DNA from: Marinobacter adhaerens HP15
Lineage (GTDB): Bacteria; Pseudomonadota; Gammaproteobacteria; Pseudomonadales; Oleiphilaceae
NCBI RefSeq assembly: GCF_000166295.1
Contig: NC_017506.1
Location: 3,286,001 to 3,350,000 of the forward strand
Reading direction: 5' to 3'
DNA length: 64,000 nucleotides
Shown here one piece after another: positions 36,906 through 45,836 of this stretch. Every line of letters starts with the position of its first letter. Positions within the stretch are counted from its first letter, which is position 1. The notes under the pieces were generated by a model. That model saw only the letters and a list, made by a program, of their open reading frames with translations, did not search any database and was not told the origin of the DNA. The position numbers and the translations under genes were made by a program.

Positions 36906-37880
36906 ATGAAAACCCTGTTCAAGCGCACCGCCCTGGCCGCCATGATCGGCCTGTCGACACCGGCTCTGGCCAGCGTGGCCTATGTGTCCAACGAGAAGGA
37001 CAACACCCTGTCGGTGATCGATACCGAGACCCAGGAAGTGATTGAAACCATCGACGTTGGCCAGCGGCCCCGGGGCATCCTGCTCTCCAAGGACTACACC
37101 AAGCTGTACATCTGTGCCAGCGACGACGACACCGTGCAGGTGCTGGATCTGGCCACCCGCAAGATTGTCGACACCCTGCCCTCTGGCGAGGATCCCGAGC
37201 AATTCGCGCTGCATCCGAACAACAAGCACCTGTACATCGCCAACGAGGACGACGCCATCGTGACCGTGGTGGATGTCGACAGCAAAGAGGTGCTCGCCCA
37301 GATTGATGTAGGTATCGAGCCGGAGGGCATGGCGGTGAGCCCGGATGGCAAGTGGGCCGTGAACACCTCCGAAACCACCAGCATGCTGCACTGGATCAAC
37401 ACAGAGACCTTCGAGATCGAGAAGAACATCGTAGTGGGTCAGCGCCCACGCCACGTGGAGTTCAGCAAGGACAGCAAGATTGCCTGGGCCTCCGCGGAAA
37501 TTGGCGGCACCGTTCACATCATCGATGTCGACAACCTGGAACAGATCCACGAGATGTCCTTCAAAGTGCCCGGTGTGAACCAGGACCGGGTTCAGCCTGT
37601 GGGTATCGAACTGACGTCCGATGGCAAATACGCCTTCGTAGCGCTTGGACCCTCCAATCATGTAGCCGTTGTTGATGCCCAGACCTATGAGGTTCTGGAT
37701 TACCTGCTGGTCGGCGCCCGTGTGTGGCAGCTGGATCTGGACAAGGACGAGAAGCACCTGTACACCACCAACGGGGTGTCCGGCGATATCTCTGTTATCG
37801 ACGTGGAAGATCTGAAGGTCATCAAATCCATCAAGGTAGGCCGCTACCCCTGGGGTGTGGTCATCGATCCGACTTCATGA
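36906..37880 (+). CDS. pedA2: PedA2-like periplasmic YVTN beta-propeller protein
   Basis: A 324-residue protein with a signal peptide (cleavage near ALAS23) and about seven YVTN-type propeller repeats (for example VAYVSNEKDNTLSVIDTET, KLYICASDDDTVQVLDLAT). Many Asp residues line the repeats, and such surfaces can bind divalent or trivalent ions. Second gene of the pedA1A2BC-like operon, with a strong AAGGAG ribosome-binding site. Its stop overlaps the pedB start. Likely a periplasmic partner of the ABC system; the exact role is unknown. Confidence 0.83.
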   Translation: MKTLFKRTALAAMIGLSTPALASVAYVSNEKDNTLSVIDTETQEVIETIDVGQRPRGILLSKDYTKLYICASDDDTVQVLDLATRKIVDTLPSGEDPEQFALHPNNKHLYIANEDDAIVTVVDVDSKEVLAQIDVGIEPEGMAVSPDGKWAVNTSETTSMLHWINTETFEIEKNIVVGQRPRHVEFSKDSKIAWASAEIGGTVHIIDVDNLEQIHEMSFKVPGVNQDRVQPVGIELTSDGKYAFVALGPSNHVAVVDAQTYEVLDYLLVGARVWQLDLDKDEKHLYTTNGVSGDISVIDVEDLKVIKSIKVGRYPWGVVIDPTS

Positions 37881-38599
37881 CCATCGCAGCGAGCAACCTC
37901 AGCTTTCGTTACGGCGACAAGCCGGTGCTCCGGGAGGTCAGCTTTGTGCTGACCTCTGGCCGTTTTCACGCCTTGCTCGGGCCCAACGGCGCCGGCAAAT
38001 CAACCCTGTTTGGTTTGCTTACCCGCCTGCTGGCCCTCCAGCAGGGGGATATTCTGCTCGCCGGGCAATCCCTGAAAAATCAGCCGGCGGAGGCCATGCA
38101 TCGGATCGGCGTGGTGTTCCAGCAGAATGCCCTGGATCTGGACCTGACCGTTCGCCAGAACCTGCAATACCACGCGGCGTTACACGGGTTGTCCCGCAAG
38201 GAAGCCCGGGGGCGCGGTGACCGGGAACTGGAACGCTTCAACCTGCTGGACCGGGCCAACGATGCCGTTCGACAGCTCAACGGCGGTCACCGCCGGCGCG
38301 TGGAAATTGCCCGTGCTCTGCTGCATGAACCCTCTCTGCTGTTGCTCGACGAACCCACGGTGGGTCTGGACGTTGCAAGCCGCAAGGCGCTCAACGAGCA
38401 CGTGCGTACCCTGTGCGAAGAAGACGGCCTGACCGTACTCTGGGCGACTCACCTGATCGAAGAAGTTCGCACTGACGACCGGGTGCTGATCCTGCATCAG
38501 GGCCAGTTACTGGCCGACGGCAACGGCCAGGCCATCTGCGAGGCCGAAGGCACCCGGGATCTGGCCGAAACTTTCCATTCTCTGACCGGAGCCGGCTGA
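37877..38599 (+). CDS. pedB: PedB-like ABC transporter ATP-binding protein
   Basis: A 240-residue ATPase with Walker A GPNGAGKST, Walker B LLLLDEPTVGLD and the switch His in WATHLIEE. The ABC signature is LNGGH rather than LSGGQ. It belongs to the CcmA/export class that pairs with ABC-2 permeases, although the operon is associated with lanthanide-dependent growth. It overlaps pedA2 by four bases (ATGA) and is followed by pedC after one base. Confidence 0.88.
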   Translation: MTIAASNLSFRYGDKPVLREVSFVLTSGRFHALLGPNGAGKSTLFGLLTRLLALQQGDILLAGQSLKNQPAEAMHRIGVVFQQNALDLDLTVRQNLQYHAALHGLSRKEARGRGDRELERFNLLDRANDAVRQLNGGHRRRVEIARALLHEPSLLLLDEPTVGLDVASRKALNEHVRTLCEEDGLTVLWATHLIEEVRTDDRVLILHQGQLLADGNGQAICEAEGTRDLAETFHSLTGAG

Positions 38600-38600
38600 T

Positions 38601-39404
38601 ATGAACGCAGCGCACTACTGGCACTGTTTTGTGGGCATCCAGACCCGGGAGTGGCTGCGGTTCTGGCAGCAGCGCACCCGCTTTGCCAGCGCCCTGGTGC
38701 GGCCACTGCTCTGGCTGGTGGTGTTCGCCGCCGGGTTCCGGGCAGTGCTGGGCATTTCCATCATCCCGCCCTACGAAACCTACATCACCTACGAGACCTA
38801 CATCGCCCCGGGGCTGTGCGGCATGATCATCCTCTTCAACAGCATGCAGGGCGCTCTTTCCATGGTGTACGACCGGGAGCTGGGCAGCATGCGGGTGCTG
38901 CTGATGAGCCCCCTGCCCCGACCGTTCCTGCTGGTTACCAAACTGCTGGCGATGGGCGTGGTATCCATTGGTCAGGTCTATGTGTTCCTGTTGCTGGCGC
39001 TGCTGGTGGATGTAGAGCCACCGCTATGGGGTTACCTCGCGGTGTTGCCGGCGCTGATTCTGACCAGTCTGATGCTTGGCGCCCTGGGCCTGCTGATCGC
39101 CACCTGGATCAAGCAGCTGGAGAACTTCGCCGGGGTGATGAACTTTGTAATTTTCCCGATGTTCTTCATGTCCTCGGCGCTCTATCCCCTTTGGCGCATG
39201 AACGAGGCCAGCCCCTGGCTCTATTGGATTTGCCAGTTCAATCCGTTCACCCATGCGGTGGAGGCGATCCGGTTCTCTCTTTACCTGGAGTGGAATCCGA
39301 TGGCTTACGGGATTACTGCCGGCGTGACGGTGGTGCTGGCGTTACTGGCCACGGCCGGCTTCCGGCCGCAGCGCACCCGGATTCTGGGCAGCAAGCCTGC
39401 CTAG
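38601..39404 (+). CDS. pedC: PedC-like ABC-2 type permease
   Basis: A 267-residue inner-membrane protein with about six hydrophobic segments and the ABC-2 signature region (MNFVIFPMFFMSSALYPL, NPFTHAVEAIR). Last gene of the pedA1A2BC-like operon, forming the membrane channel with PedB. The direction of transport is unresolved: ABC-2 permeases usually export, while the P. putida phenotype concerns use of lanthanides. It ends 30 bp before a convergent gene, and no clear terminator is seen there. Confidence 0.87.
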   Translation: MNAAHYWHCFVGIQTREWLRFWQQRTRFASALVRPLLWLVVFAAGFRAVLGISIIPPYETYITYETYIAPGLCGMIILFNSMQGALSMVYDRELGSMRVLLMSPLPRPFLLVTKLLAMGVVSIGQVYVFLLLALLVDVEPPLWGYLAVLPALILTSLMLGALGLLIATWIKQLENFAGVMNFVIFPMFFMSSALYPLWRMNEASPWLYWICQFNPFTHAVEAIRFSLYLEWNPMAYGITAGVTVVLALLATAGFRPQRTRILGSKPA

Positions 39405-39434
39405 CTGCACCGAAGACGCCTGATCCAAGCTAAT

Positions 39435-40682
39435 TTAGTGTTGGTGGCCCCGAGTGCGACTCTGTGGCCATAGCTGGCCCTGCCAGACCACACCAAGGGC
39501 GAACCTCAGTTCATCGTCTGCCAGGGCTTCGTCCTGAATGACTTCTGCCCGAAAGGCGACATCCGGTCGCCACTGGTAACGCCAAACCGCGGTGTATCGC
39601 ATCGGGTCATGGCCCGATGCATTGGCCAACCCGGAGTCCTCGGCCAAAACGGGGGCCGCGGAACCGGTCAGATGATTGTCCGTGGTCAGCATTTCCCCTC
39701 GCAGACCAAGGGTGTGCCGGCGCCACGAAACCGACGGCTGCAACCAGCCCCCCTGTTGATCGGCATCCAGACGGGCTTGCCGGCCGACGGCATCGTTAAG
39801 CGTTCCATCCATCGCAAGCTCCATCCACTCGACCTGCAAACCCAGAGACCAGTCCGTCGACAGTTCGTACTGAAGGCTGGCGTGCACACCGTAAACATCC
39901 ACGTCACCGGTGAAACGGGTATCGGGGAAAGCTTCAGCCGTTGCGCCGGGCGGTGCCACCGGGGTGTGGGTATGACCTCCACCGTAGCGGTGATCAGCCC
40001 GCGCGCTGGCGTTCGCGCGATAATACCAGCCACCGGCGGTGGTGCGGATGCGACCAGCGCTCCAGGCATGCCTGGCAAACACATCCCAGGCACCGTCACC
40101 GTCTGTGTTGGCGGGAAACGCCTTACCGCGCCAGTACTCGGCGCCAGCCGACCAGCCCGCCGTTTCATGCCACCACAAGCGCACCCCCTCATCGTGAAAA
40201 TCCCGCCCGAAAAACACGTCGTTCACGAGCGGCGATTCGCTCGTCAGACGGTCGCCGGCGTGGGCCGCCAACGAGGGCGAAAAGGCCGAGCTCATCCGCC
40301 CCACCTCCAGCACCCAGGGCCCCGGCTCCTCGCAGCATTGGAATCCGAGGTAGGCGTGCTGGACTTCGGCGCTGTCACCGTGTCCATCACCGCCGCCATG
40401 TGTCCCTACCTCAATCACGGCGAATGTCCGCTCATTGATTCTGGCACCAAGACCCAACAAGGCTTCGTCAACCGCCACGCCCTTTTCGTAGGGCCAGGCA
40501 TGGCCGCCCATGAGCGTGCCCGGTATCTGCCAGTAGTCGTTCTGTTCCACAATGTCGTCTGATCGCCAGGTCGCCACAACGCTGGCCGAAAGCTCAACCG
40601 GGCCATCGCCGGGTATATAGTGGCCAAACGTTGGCATGGCCATGCCAAGCCCAGTCAAAAGCATAAATGTTTTTCGAATCAT
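39435..40682 (-). CDS. Unassigned outer-membrane-like protein linked to MbnP/MbnH
   Basis: A 415-residue protein with a signal peptide (cleavage near TFGH21) and many alternating aromatic/polar beta-strands, consistent with an outer-membrane barrel. His-rich patches (GTHGGGDGHGDSAEVQH, RYGGGHTHTP, and HQH at the C-terminus) suggest metal contact. Its start overlaps the MbnH-like stop by four bases, so the three genes mbnP-mbnH-this form an operon. I do not recognise a named family. It might be a metal-related porin or receptor. Confidence 0.7.
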   Translation of the reverse strand: MIRKTFMLLTGLGMAMPTFGHYIPGDGPVELSASVVATWRSDDIVEQNDYWQIPGTLMGGHAWPYEKGVAVDEALLGLGARINERTFAVIEVGTHGGGDGHGDSAEVQHAYLGFQCCEEPGPWVLEVGRMSSAFSPSLAAHAGDRLTSESPLVNDVFFGRDFHDEGVRLWWHETAGWSAGAEYWRGKAFPANTDGDGAWDVFARHAWSAGRIRTTAGGWYYRANASARADHRYGGGHTHTPVAPPGATAEAFPDTRFTGDVDVYGVHASLQYELSTDWSLGLQVEWMELAMDGTLNDAVGRQARLDADQQGGWLQPSVSWRRHTLGLRGEMLTTDNHLTGSAAPVLAEDSGLANASGHDPMRYTAVWRYQWRPDVAFRAEVIQDEALADDELRFALGVVWQGQLWPQSRTRGHQH

Positions 40683-41875
40683 GGTGTTTCCTGACCGGTA
40701 CTGTTCCAGGGATTGCTGAAGCGGGGATTGGTGATGAAGGATTCGTCAGTGAGCGACTCAAGGAAAGCAACGACGTCGTCGATTTCCTGCTCGCTGATTG
40801 CAAATGAGGTGATGAATCCATCCTTAAACGGATTCATTCGGCCATCACCGGGGTTGGGGCCTGTGATCAGCACCCGTCCGCCAGCGGCGTAGTTCCGGAT
40901 GACTCCCTCAAGGGTCTCCACGGAGCCATCGTGATTGTAGGGCGCCGTCAGGGCGATGTTACGCAGCGTTGGGGCCCGGAATTGCCCCATGTGATCGGGA
41001 TCACCCGTCACCTCATGGCGGCCGGTATTGGGTTCCGGGTAGCCGCCCATGCCATCCACGTTGTAAAGCCCGGTGTTGTGGAATATCAACTGATTGAACG
41101 TGGTCAGCCGGTCCACGGTGGCATCGGAGAAATTATAACCGGCGTGACAGTGGAAGCACTCCAGACGCTCGCTGTTGAACAGGCGCTCGCCCCGCTGTGC
41201 GGACGCGGAGAGTTCCCCCCGGTCGAACTTCGAGTCAAATGACACCAGACCACGCACGAACGAGGCGAGCGCCTTCACAACGTTGTCCCATGCGAGATCG
41301 CCAAACAGCGGGTCGTTTTGCTCTGGAAAGGCCGCCTGGAATAGCGGCCCGTAGGTCGGATCTGCCTGCAGGCTCCGTAGCACCTGTTCCGAATTCGCTT
41401 CATTCAGGCCATGCTCCACCGGATCATCGCCAAAGAGCGGTAGTAGAATCTGGCGCTCGATGGTTCCGAGGCTCGGGTTGCCCCAGGTCACCGTGGATGC
41501 CCAGGCAACATTCACGAGCGGCTGGCTGTTACGCGGATGCTGCTCACCCGTGGCGCCAAACGGTCGCGCCACGCCATCACTAAAAGCCTTGTCTTGCTGA
41601 TGACAGCCAGCGCAGCTGACCGTGCTATTGGTCGAAAGCCTGCGATCATAAAACAGATGTCTACCAAGCTGGAACTTGGCCTCTGTCATCGGATTGTCTT
41701 CCGGCTCCCTCGGCAGGGGGATGGATTCCGGCAAGCCCCAGTCAAATGAGGACACCCGCGCACCCTGGTCATCCACCGTGGTGGAACTGGACTCCAGGCA
41801 ACCCGACAGGAGCGCCGACACGCACAGCAGAAGCGCGGGCCAGACAGGCCCCGCGCGAAGCTTCTTAACAAACAT
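40679..41875 (-). CDS. mbnH: MbnH-like di-haem cytochrome c peroxidase family protein
   Basis: A 398-residue lipoprotein-type protein (lipobox ending at Cys26) with two haem c sites: CAGCH (Cys88, Cys91, His92) and CFHCH (Cys240, Cys243, His244). MbnH relatives pair with MbnP; in the methanobactin system MbnH oxidises a Trp of MbnP to kynurenine, creating a copper-binding site. The MbnP-like gene is directly upstream, five bases away. This is the metallo-mystery pair without any methanobactin genes nearby. Confidence 0.85.
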   Translation of the reverse strand: MFVKKLRAGPVWPALLLCVSALLSGCLESSSTTVDDQGARVSSFDWGLPESIPLPREPEDNPMTEAKFQLGRHLFYDRRLSTNSTVSCAGCHQQDKAFSDGVARPFGATGEQHPRNSQPLVNVAWASTVTWGNPSLGTIERQILLPLFGDDPVEHGLNEANSEQVLRSLQADPTYGPLFQAAFPEQNDPLFGDLAWDNVVKALASFVRGLVSFDSKFDRGELSASAQRGERLFNSERLECFHCHAGYNFSDATVDRLTTFNQLIFHNTGLYNVDGMGGYPEPNTGRHEVTGDPDHMGQFRAPTLRNIALTAPYNHDGSVETLEGVIRNYAAGGRVLITGPNPGDGRMNPFKDGFITSFAISEQEIDDVVAFLESLTDESFITNPRFSNPWNSTGQETP

Positions 41876-41880
41876 ACTGA

Positions 41881-42834
41881 TTAGCGCTCGACAATCGAGA
41901 ACACCATAGCGTTGGGGTTACCGCCGGTGTTTGGCTCGCCACCCCACGGCAGGGCAAGGCGCTCGAAGACGGCATCACACTCAGGGTCTCCTGGAAAAGA
42001 CATGCAACCTGGTGCACCACCCTCGTCCAGACCAAGGTTTGATCCTGACACCAGGGCGGCGTAGTCGATCTGGATCGCCAGTTCCTCGGGATCCAACCCA
42101 CCGACTGGCAGCGTTACCTGCAGCCGGTTTTCATTGGCACAGGTCTCCGGCTCAGCGCCCTGTTCGAGTTCAGACGGTGTTACTTCGCAGCCGGTACTTC
42201 CGATGTGAAGATTCCAACGGCTGGCGCCGACCGGCAATACATCAGCCGCCAGGAATTTATAACCGTTCTGCCAGTTCCAGGTCATCCCAGCGGCCTGTCC
42301 CGGACTGCGAAGCGGCTCCTCGGCACTGGTGGGGTTTGCGTGATTGAGATCGAACGGCACGCCGAGAGTGAATTGCACAGACTGGATCGTGACAGCAGGA
42401 TCCAGCGTAACGGTGCCCTGAACGGCATCTTTAAAACCGGGATTGTCGTCAGTACCCGCGGTGCAAACATCCACCAGATCACCGTTGTCATTTACATCGG
42501 CCTTGTCGCGGAAGTCCAGTAGCGCGACGTTGCTATTCTGGCCTTCGGCGGAAGCATCGAGAGAAACAGGGATCACCTCGCCCTGATCGGTAACCAGCGC
42601 CAGGTCATGAATGAAGAAGCGGAAATCAGCGAAGCTGACGTCAGTACCCGAGGTGCCAAGGCCGGAAAAGGTGGTGCCACAGCTCACCGGCTCTGTGCCG
42701 ACAACGGCCTTGAAGGGAAGGCTTAGCTGGGTTTCAGCAGACTGCTGGTTCGTGTCTGAAGAGGAGGAAGACCCACCACAACCCGCCAGAGCGAGAAGCC
42801 CAGAAACTACTCCCAGACCAACGCATTTATTCAT
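41881..42834 (-). CDS. mbnP: MbnP-like metallo-mystery pair lipoprotein
   Basis: A 317-residue secreted protein with a lipoprotein signal (LALAGCGG) and a beta-sandwich-type core. Conserved family Cys residues are seen in PVSCGTTF, VDVCTAG, STGCEVT and PETCANE, along with several Trp (GMTWNWQNGYKF) that could be MbnH substrates. The start at 42834 has GGAG upstream; the longer open frame is spurious. It begins 128 bp downstream of the zinc permease gene, so it may share or have its own promoter. Copper or other metal binding is inferred from the family. Confidence 0.85.
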   Translation of the reverse strand: MNKCVGLGVVSGLLALAGCGGSSSSSDTNQQSAETQLSLPFKAVVGTEPVSCGTTFSGLGTSGTDVSFADFRFFIHDLALVTDQGEVIPVSLDASAEGQNSNVALLDFRDKADVNDNGDLVDVCTAGTDDNPGFKDAVQGTVTLDPAVTIQSVQFTLGVPFDLNHANPTSAEEPLRSPGQAAGMTWNWQNGYKFLAADVLPVGASRWNLHIGSTGCEVTPSELEQGAEPETCANENRLQVTLPVGGLDPEELAIQIDYAALVSGSNLGLDEGGAPGCMSFPGDPECDAVFERLALPWGGEPNTGGNPNAMVFSIVER

Positions 42835-42962
42835 AACATTCTCCGTGTTATTACGATTATTATTTCGTTCAGGGAAGTATGAGAGAGGGTTTGCCAGAAA
42901 AGTATGTGGCACAGTGTCGCACCCTATCAGCCGCGCACGTGCTACCAGCAGACGATCTGCAA

Positions 42963-43736
42963 CTAATCGGAAAGGACCGCAGCTGAAAGACGGGCCCCAA
43001 AGCCGCAGAGCACCGAATACCAGAGCAAAGCTATGCCCAGGGTCATGACCACGATGGCTGGCCCGACCGGCACATCGAAGGCAATAGAGAGGCCAATGGC
43101 GGCCAAATGGCCAGCGACGGCACAGCAGGCAGCCAGGAACGGTGCCTTGCCAGCCAGAGTGCCAAGGATCAACGGCGTCATGATCAGGGTCGCAAACACC
43201 ACGTAGATGCCCGCCAGCGAGACCGAGTAGGTCACCGCCACCGCGAACACCGGCAAAAAGGCCGCGCCTGTCATCCAGGCGGGGCGACACCATCCCAGCA
43301 ACCAGACCAGAACGGTGAGCGTGGCAACGGCCAGCACCAGAGGCCAATTGGCCCAGAGCAAATCGCCCGACGCGGCTCTATGTAGTGCCTGAGCTCCATG
43401 GGGATCACCACTGACCAGAAGCACGGCCAGGCTCGCCCCAACCACGTACAGAATACCGATCCAGGCTTCCTTCGCTTCCGCCAGGCGCCTGAAGATCAGG
43501 TGCACTGCCAGGGACGCGAGAAGCGCGAACATCAGGCTGCTGACCGGTGCCCCGGCCAGCGTGTGGTTGGGCAGAAAATAGAGCCCGGCCAGGGTGCCGA
43601 GAGCCGCCCACTGGGCAATGGCCAGGTCGGCAAAGATCACGCCTCGGGCAATCACCTGGTAACCCAACGGGACCAGCAGCAGGCAGAGCATGGCACTGCC
43701 GGCTGCTGGCAAGAGCAGCCATTCATATTCCGCCAT
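42963..43736 (-). CDS. Zinc-type ABC transporter permease (ZnuB/AztB-like)
   Basis: A 257-residue ABC-3 family permease with about eight hydrophobic segments (FADLAIAQWAALGTLAG, RRLAEAKEAWIGILYVVGASLAV). Members import Zn or Mn. The start at 43736 has GGAGCC upstream and overlaps the solute-binding protein by 14 bases. An ATPase partner is not encoded in this cluster, so it must borrow one from elsewhere in the genome. Confidence 0.87.
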   Translation of the reverse strand: MAEYEWLLLPAAGSAMLCLLLVPLGYQVIARGVIFADLAIAQWAALGTLAGLYFLPNHTLAGAPVSSLMFALLASLAVHLIFRRLAEAKEAWIGILYVVGASLAVLLVSGDPHGAQALHRAASGDLLWANWPLVLAVATLTVLVWLLGWCRPAWMTGAAFLPVFAVAVTYSVSLAGIYVVFATLIMTPLILGTLAGKAPFLAACCAVAGHLAAIGLSIAFDVPVGPAIVVMTLGIALLWYSVLCGFGARLSAAVLSD

Positions 43737-44643
43737 CAGAGGCTCCGGGTTCGGCCGACTCAATCTGACGGATAATCTCACTGATCAGCCCGCTCAGGGT
43801 CGCTGTAGGTGCTTCACCCGTGACGGTGCCAGGCACCACCACAACCGGCAGCCCGGTTTGCTCCGCCAGCCATTCAGCAGGCTGAGGGTCCTGATAGCTG
43901 GTAATCAGGATGGCGCTCGCCTCCAAAAGGGCCGGATCGGCCAGAAGCTGACTCAGGTGGCTGGCACTGGGGGGCAGACCCGGCTTTGGTTCCAGATCCG
44001 CTGCCGCCTCCACACCCAGCCAGCGTAACAGGTAGCTGAAGCTGGAGTGCTGAACCACCAGGGATCGCCCTTCAAGCGCCTCTGCCCTGGCGCGCCATTC
44101 GGTTCTGGCCCGATTCCAGTCACCCCGCCAGCGGATATACCGGACCTGGATCGCCGCCGCTTGCTCCGGCTCAATCTCGCCAAGGCGCTGGGCCAGGGCC
44201 CGGGCGATCTCTGGCAACTGCTCCGGGGACAGGTGCACATGGGGATTACCCTCCGGGTGGACGTCGCCCATGCTCCGATCCACGTGATCGTGGGGCGCAT
44301 GCAGTTGTGCATGGTCGGCCGCAAAAAACAGTCCCGCGCGTCCGGTCTGAATGTCCGCGTTCGACGACCGTTGAAGCAACATGGGCAGCCAACCGGCTTC
44401 CAGAGAAGCGCCGGTGCAGACTGCAATATCCGCGCGCCGCACCGCCGCAATCAGGCTTGGCCGTGCCTCAATGTAATGAGGATCCTGGAGATGACTGGTC
44501 GCCGTGGTGATCTCGGCATCCGGTGCCAGCGCCCGAACCAGGGCCGCCCACTCCGGTTCACAGGCGAACACCCGAAGCTGGGCCTGAGCCGGCACGGATG
44601 CCACTATCAACATAAGTGCCGCAACCGCGTTACGAAGTGTCAT
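43723..44643 (-). CDS. Zinc-binding periplasmic protein (ZnuA/AztC-like)
   Basis: A 306-residue cluster 9-type metal-binding protein with a signal peptide (cleavage near AQAQ). A His-rich loop (HDHVDRSMGDVHPEGNPHVHL) and the conserved ligand regions DPHYIEARPSL and VQHSSFSYLL fit zinc coordination. The start is taken at 44643, one base after the preceding stop. It lies in a zinc set with an AztD-like chaperone and a His-rich porin under a Zur box, and AztC-AztD cooperation is expected. Confidence 0.87.
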   Translation of the reverse strand: MTLRNAVAALMLIVASVPAQAQLRVFACEPEWAALVRALAPDAEITTATSHLQDPHYIEARPSLIAAVRRADIAVCTGASLEAGWLPMLLQRSSNADIQTGRAGLFFAADHAQLHAPHDHVDRSMGDVHPEGNPHVHLSPEQLPEIARALAQRLGEIEPEQAAAIQVRYIRWRGDWNRARTEWRARAEALEGRSLVVQHSSFSYLLRWLGVEAAADLEPKPGLPPSASHLSQLLADPALLEASAILITSYQDPQPAEWLAEQTGLPVVVVPGTVTGEAPTATLSGLISEIIRQIESAEPGASDGGI

Positions 44644-44644
44644 A

Positions 44645-45766
44645 TCAGTACCCATGGGCGCCGTGGGCACCAAGCGACATAATGTACTGCACCATCACGG
44701 TATTGTCGGCGTTGCTGAAGCCGGTCGCTTCCTGATGGGTGTACTGCAGCCGTACCGTGGAGAAATGGGAGCGGGACCAGGACAGCATCACGTCAGTTTC
44801 TTCCAGGGTCTGGTTGTGGAAGTGATCGCCGTGGGCTTCCTGAAGATCCACCTCACCGTAACGAACACCCGCCGACCACTGGGGTGCGAACTGGTAAACG
44901 CCGGAAACATACCAGCCTTCATTGGTATCATCAGACGCCGCAAACTGGTTCAGCTCGTCCCCGTAGAGGTATTCGCCGCTGAGCGTCAGCTGTTGTTCAC
45001 GGTTGTTGCCATTGGGAGCCCACTTCCAGACCACATCGGCAATGTAAAGGTTTTCGCTGGTGTAGCCGGCACCATGACTGTGGCCGTGGTCGTGCCCTTC
45101 CTCGTGATCATGGTCGTGACTACCGTCTCCGGTATCTGCCGATTTGGCATGGCGGTTCCTAAGCCAGGAAAGCCCCAGCTGCCAGCTTTGGGACAGGCTG
45201 ATATCGCCACCGAGACGGGTATTGACGGTGTAAACGCCAATGTCCTCGTCACCCTCGGTCAGCTGGTCGCCGGCAAAGGCTTCTGCGCCGACCTGCCAGA
45301 AAAAGGGTGTAGGCAACAGCACATTCAGTCGCGCACCAGTATCGTAATAGTGACTACCGAGCATCGCGCGATAAGCGGCAGGACGTTCGACGAAGTCGTC
45401 TTCATGCATGTGACGACCGTTCAGGTAGCCAACCTGCGACAGGAAACGACCGGCCCGCACGTTCAGTGCGTAAGGCAAGCCGTTCGTCTGCAGATACGCC
45501 TCTTCAATCAGCACCTCACTCTCACCGTCATGCTCTTCGAACACGGCGGTGAGTCGGCCGGAGAACAGGTCATCGATCGGGGAAGACAGGGACAGCTCTG
45601 TGTGGCCCAGGCCAAAGCCCTGTTCACGGTGGGACAGAGCGGTCTCGTTCTGTTTGTAGTATCCGTCCAGTGTCACACTGACGTCGGGATTAAGTTCGTT
45701 GGCGGTTGCGCCGCCTGCTGTCATGGCCAATGGGAGAATGGCAAAGGGTGCAAAACGTTTAAACAT
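44645..45766 (-). CDS. Zinc-responsive outer-membrane porin-like protein with His-rich loop
   Basis: A 373-residue outer-membrane protein with a signal peptide (cleavage near ATAN) and a beta-barrel pattern. A His/Asp/Glu loop (GSHDHDHEEGHDHGHSHGAG) sits in the middle, as expected for a zinc-gathering extracellular or periplasmic loop. It is similar in type to zinc-regulated TonB-independent porins found with aztD. The ribosome-binding site is GGAG. It lies downstream of aztD, separated by a hairpin with a short T-run, and upstream of the zinc-binding protein gene. Confidence 0.82.
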   Translation of the reverse strand: MFKRFAPFAILPLAMTAGGATANELNPDVSVTLDGYYKQNETALSHREQGFGLGHTELSLSSPIDDLFSGRLTAVFEEHDGESEVLIEEAYLQTNGLPYALNVRAGRFLSQVGYLNGRHMHEDDFVERPAAYRAMLGSHYYDTGARLNVLLPTPFFWQVGAEAFAGDQLTEGDEDIGVYTVNTRLGGDISLSQSWQLGLSWLRNRHAKSADTGDGSHDHDHEEGHDHGHSHGAGYTSENLYIADVVWKWAPNGNNREQQLTLSGEYLYGDELNQFAASDDTNEGWYVSGVYQFAPQWSAGVRYGEVDLQEAHGDHFHNQTLEETDVMLSWSRSHFSTVRLQYTHQEATGFSNADNTVMVQYIMSLGAHGAHGY

Positions 45767-45781
45767 AGGTACTCCGGAGAT

Positions 45782-45823
45782 AAAACAGCAGGGCGCGCCA
45801 CCAGGTGTCGACGCGCCCTGCTG
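45782..45823 (-). terminator. Large hairpin with short T-run between aztD-like gene and porin
   Basis: Perfect 12-base-pair arms CAGCAGGGCGCG (45786-45797) and CGCGCCCTGCTG (45812-45823) are followed on the minus strand by TTTT. Probably a partial terminator that lowers porin expression relative to aztD. Confidence 0.72.
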
Positions 45824-45836
45824 GATTCAAAGCAGA

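Noticed and set aside
42840..42880. AT-rich stretch before mbnP as a Fur or Zur box
   Set aside because: Only partial similarity (ATAATAATCGTAAT) without a clear palindrome.
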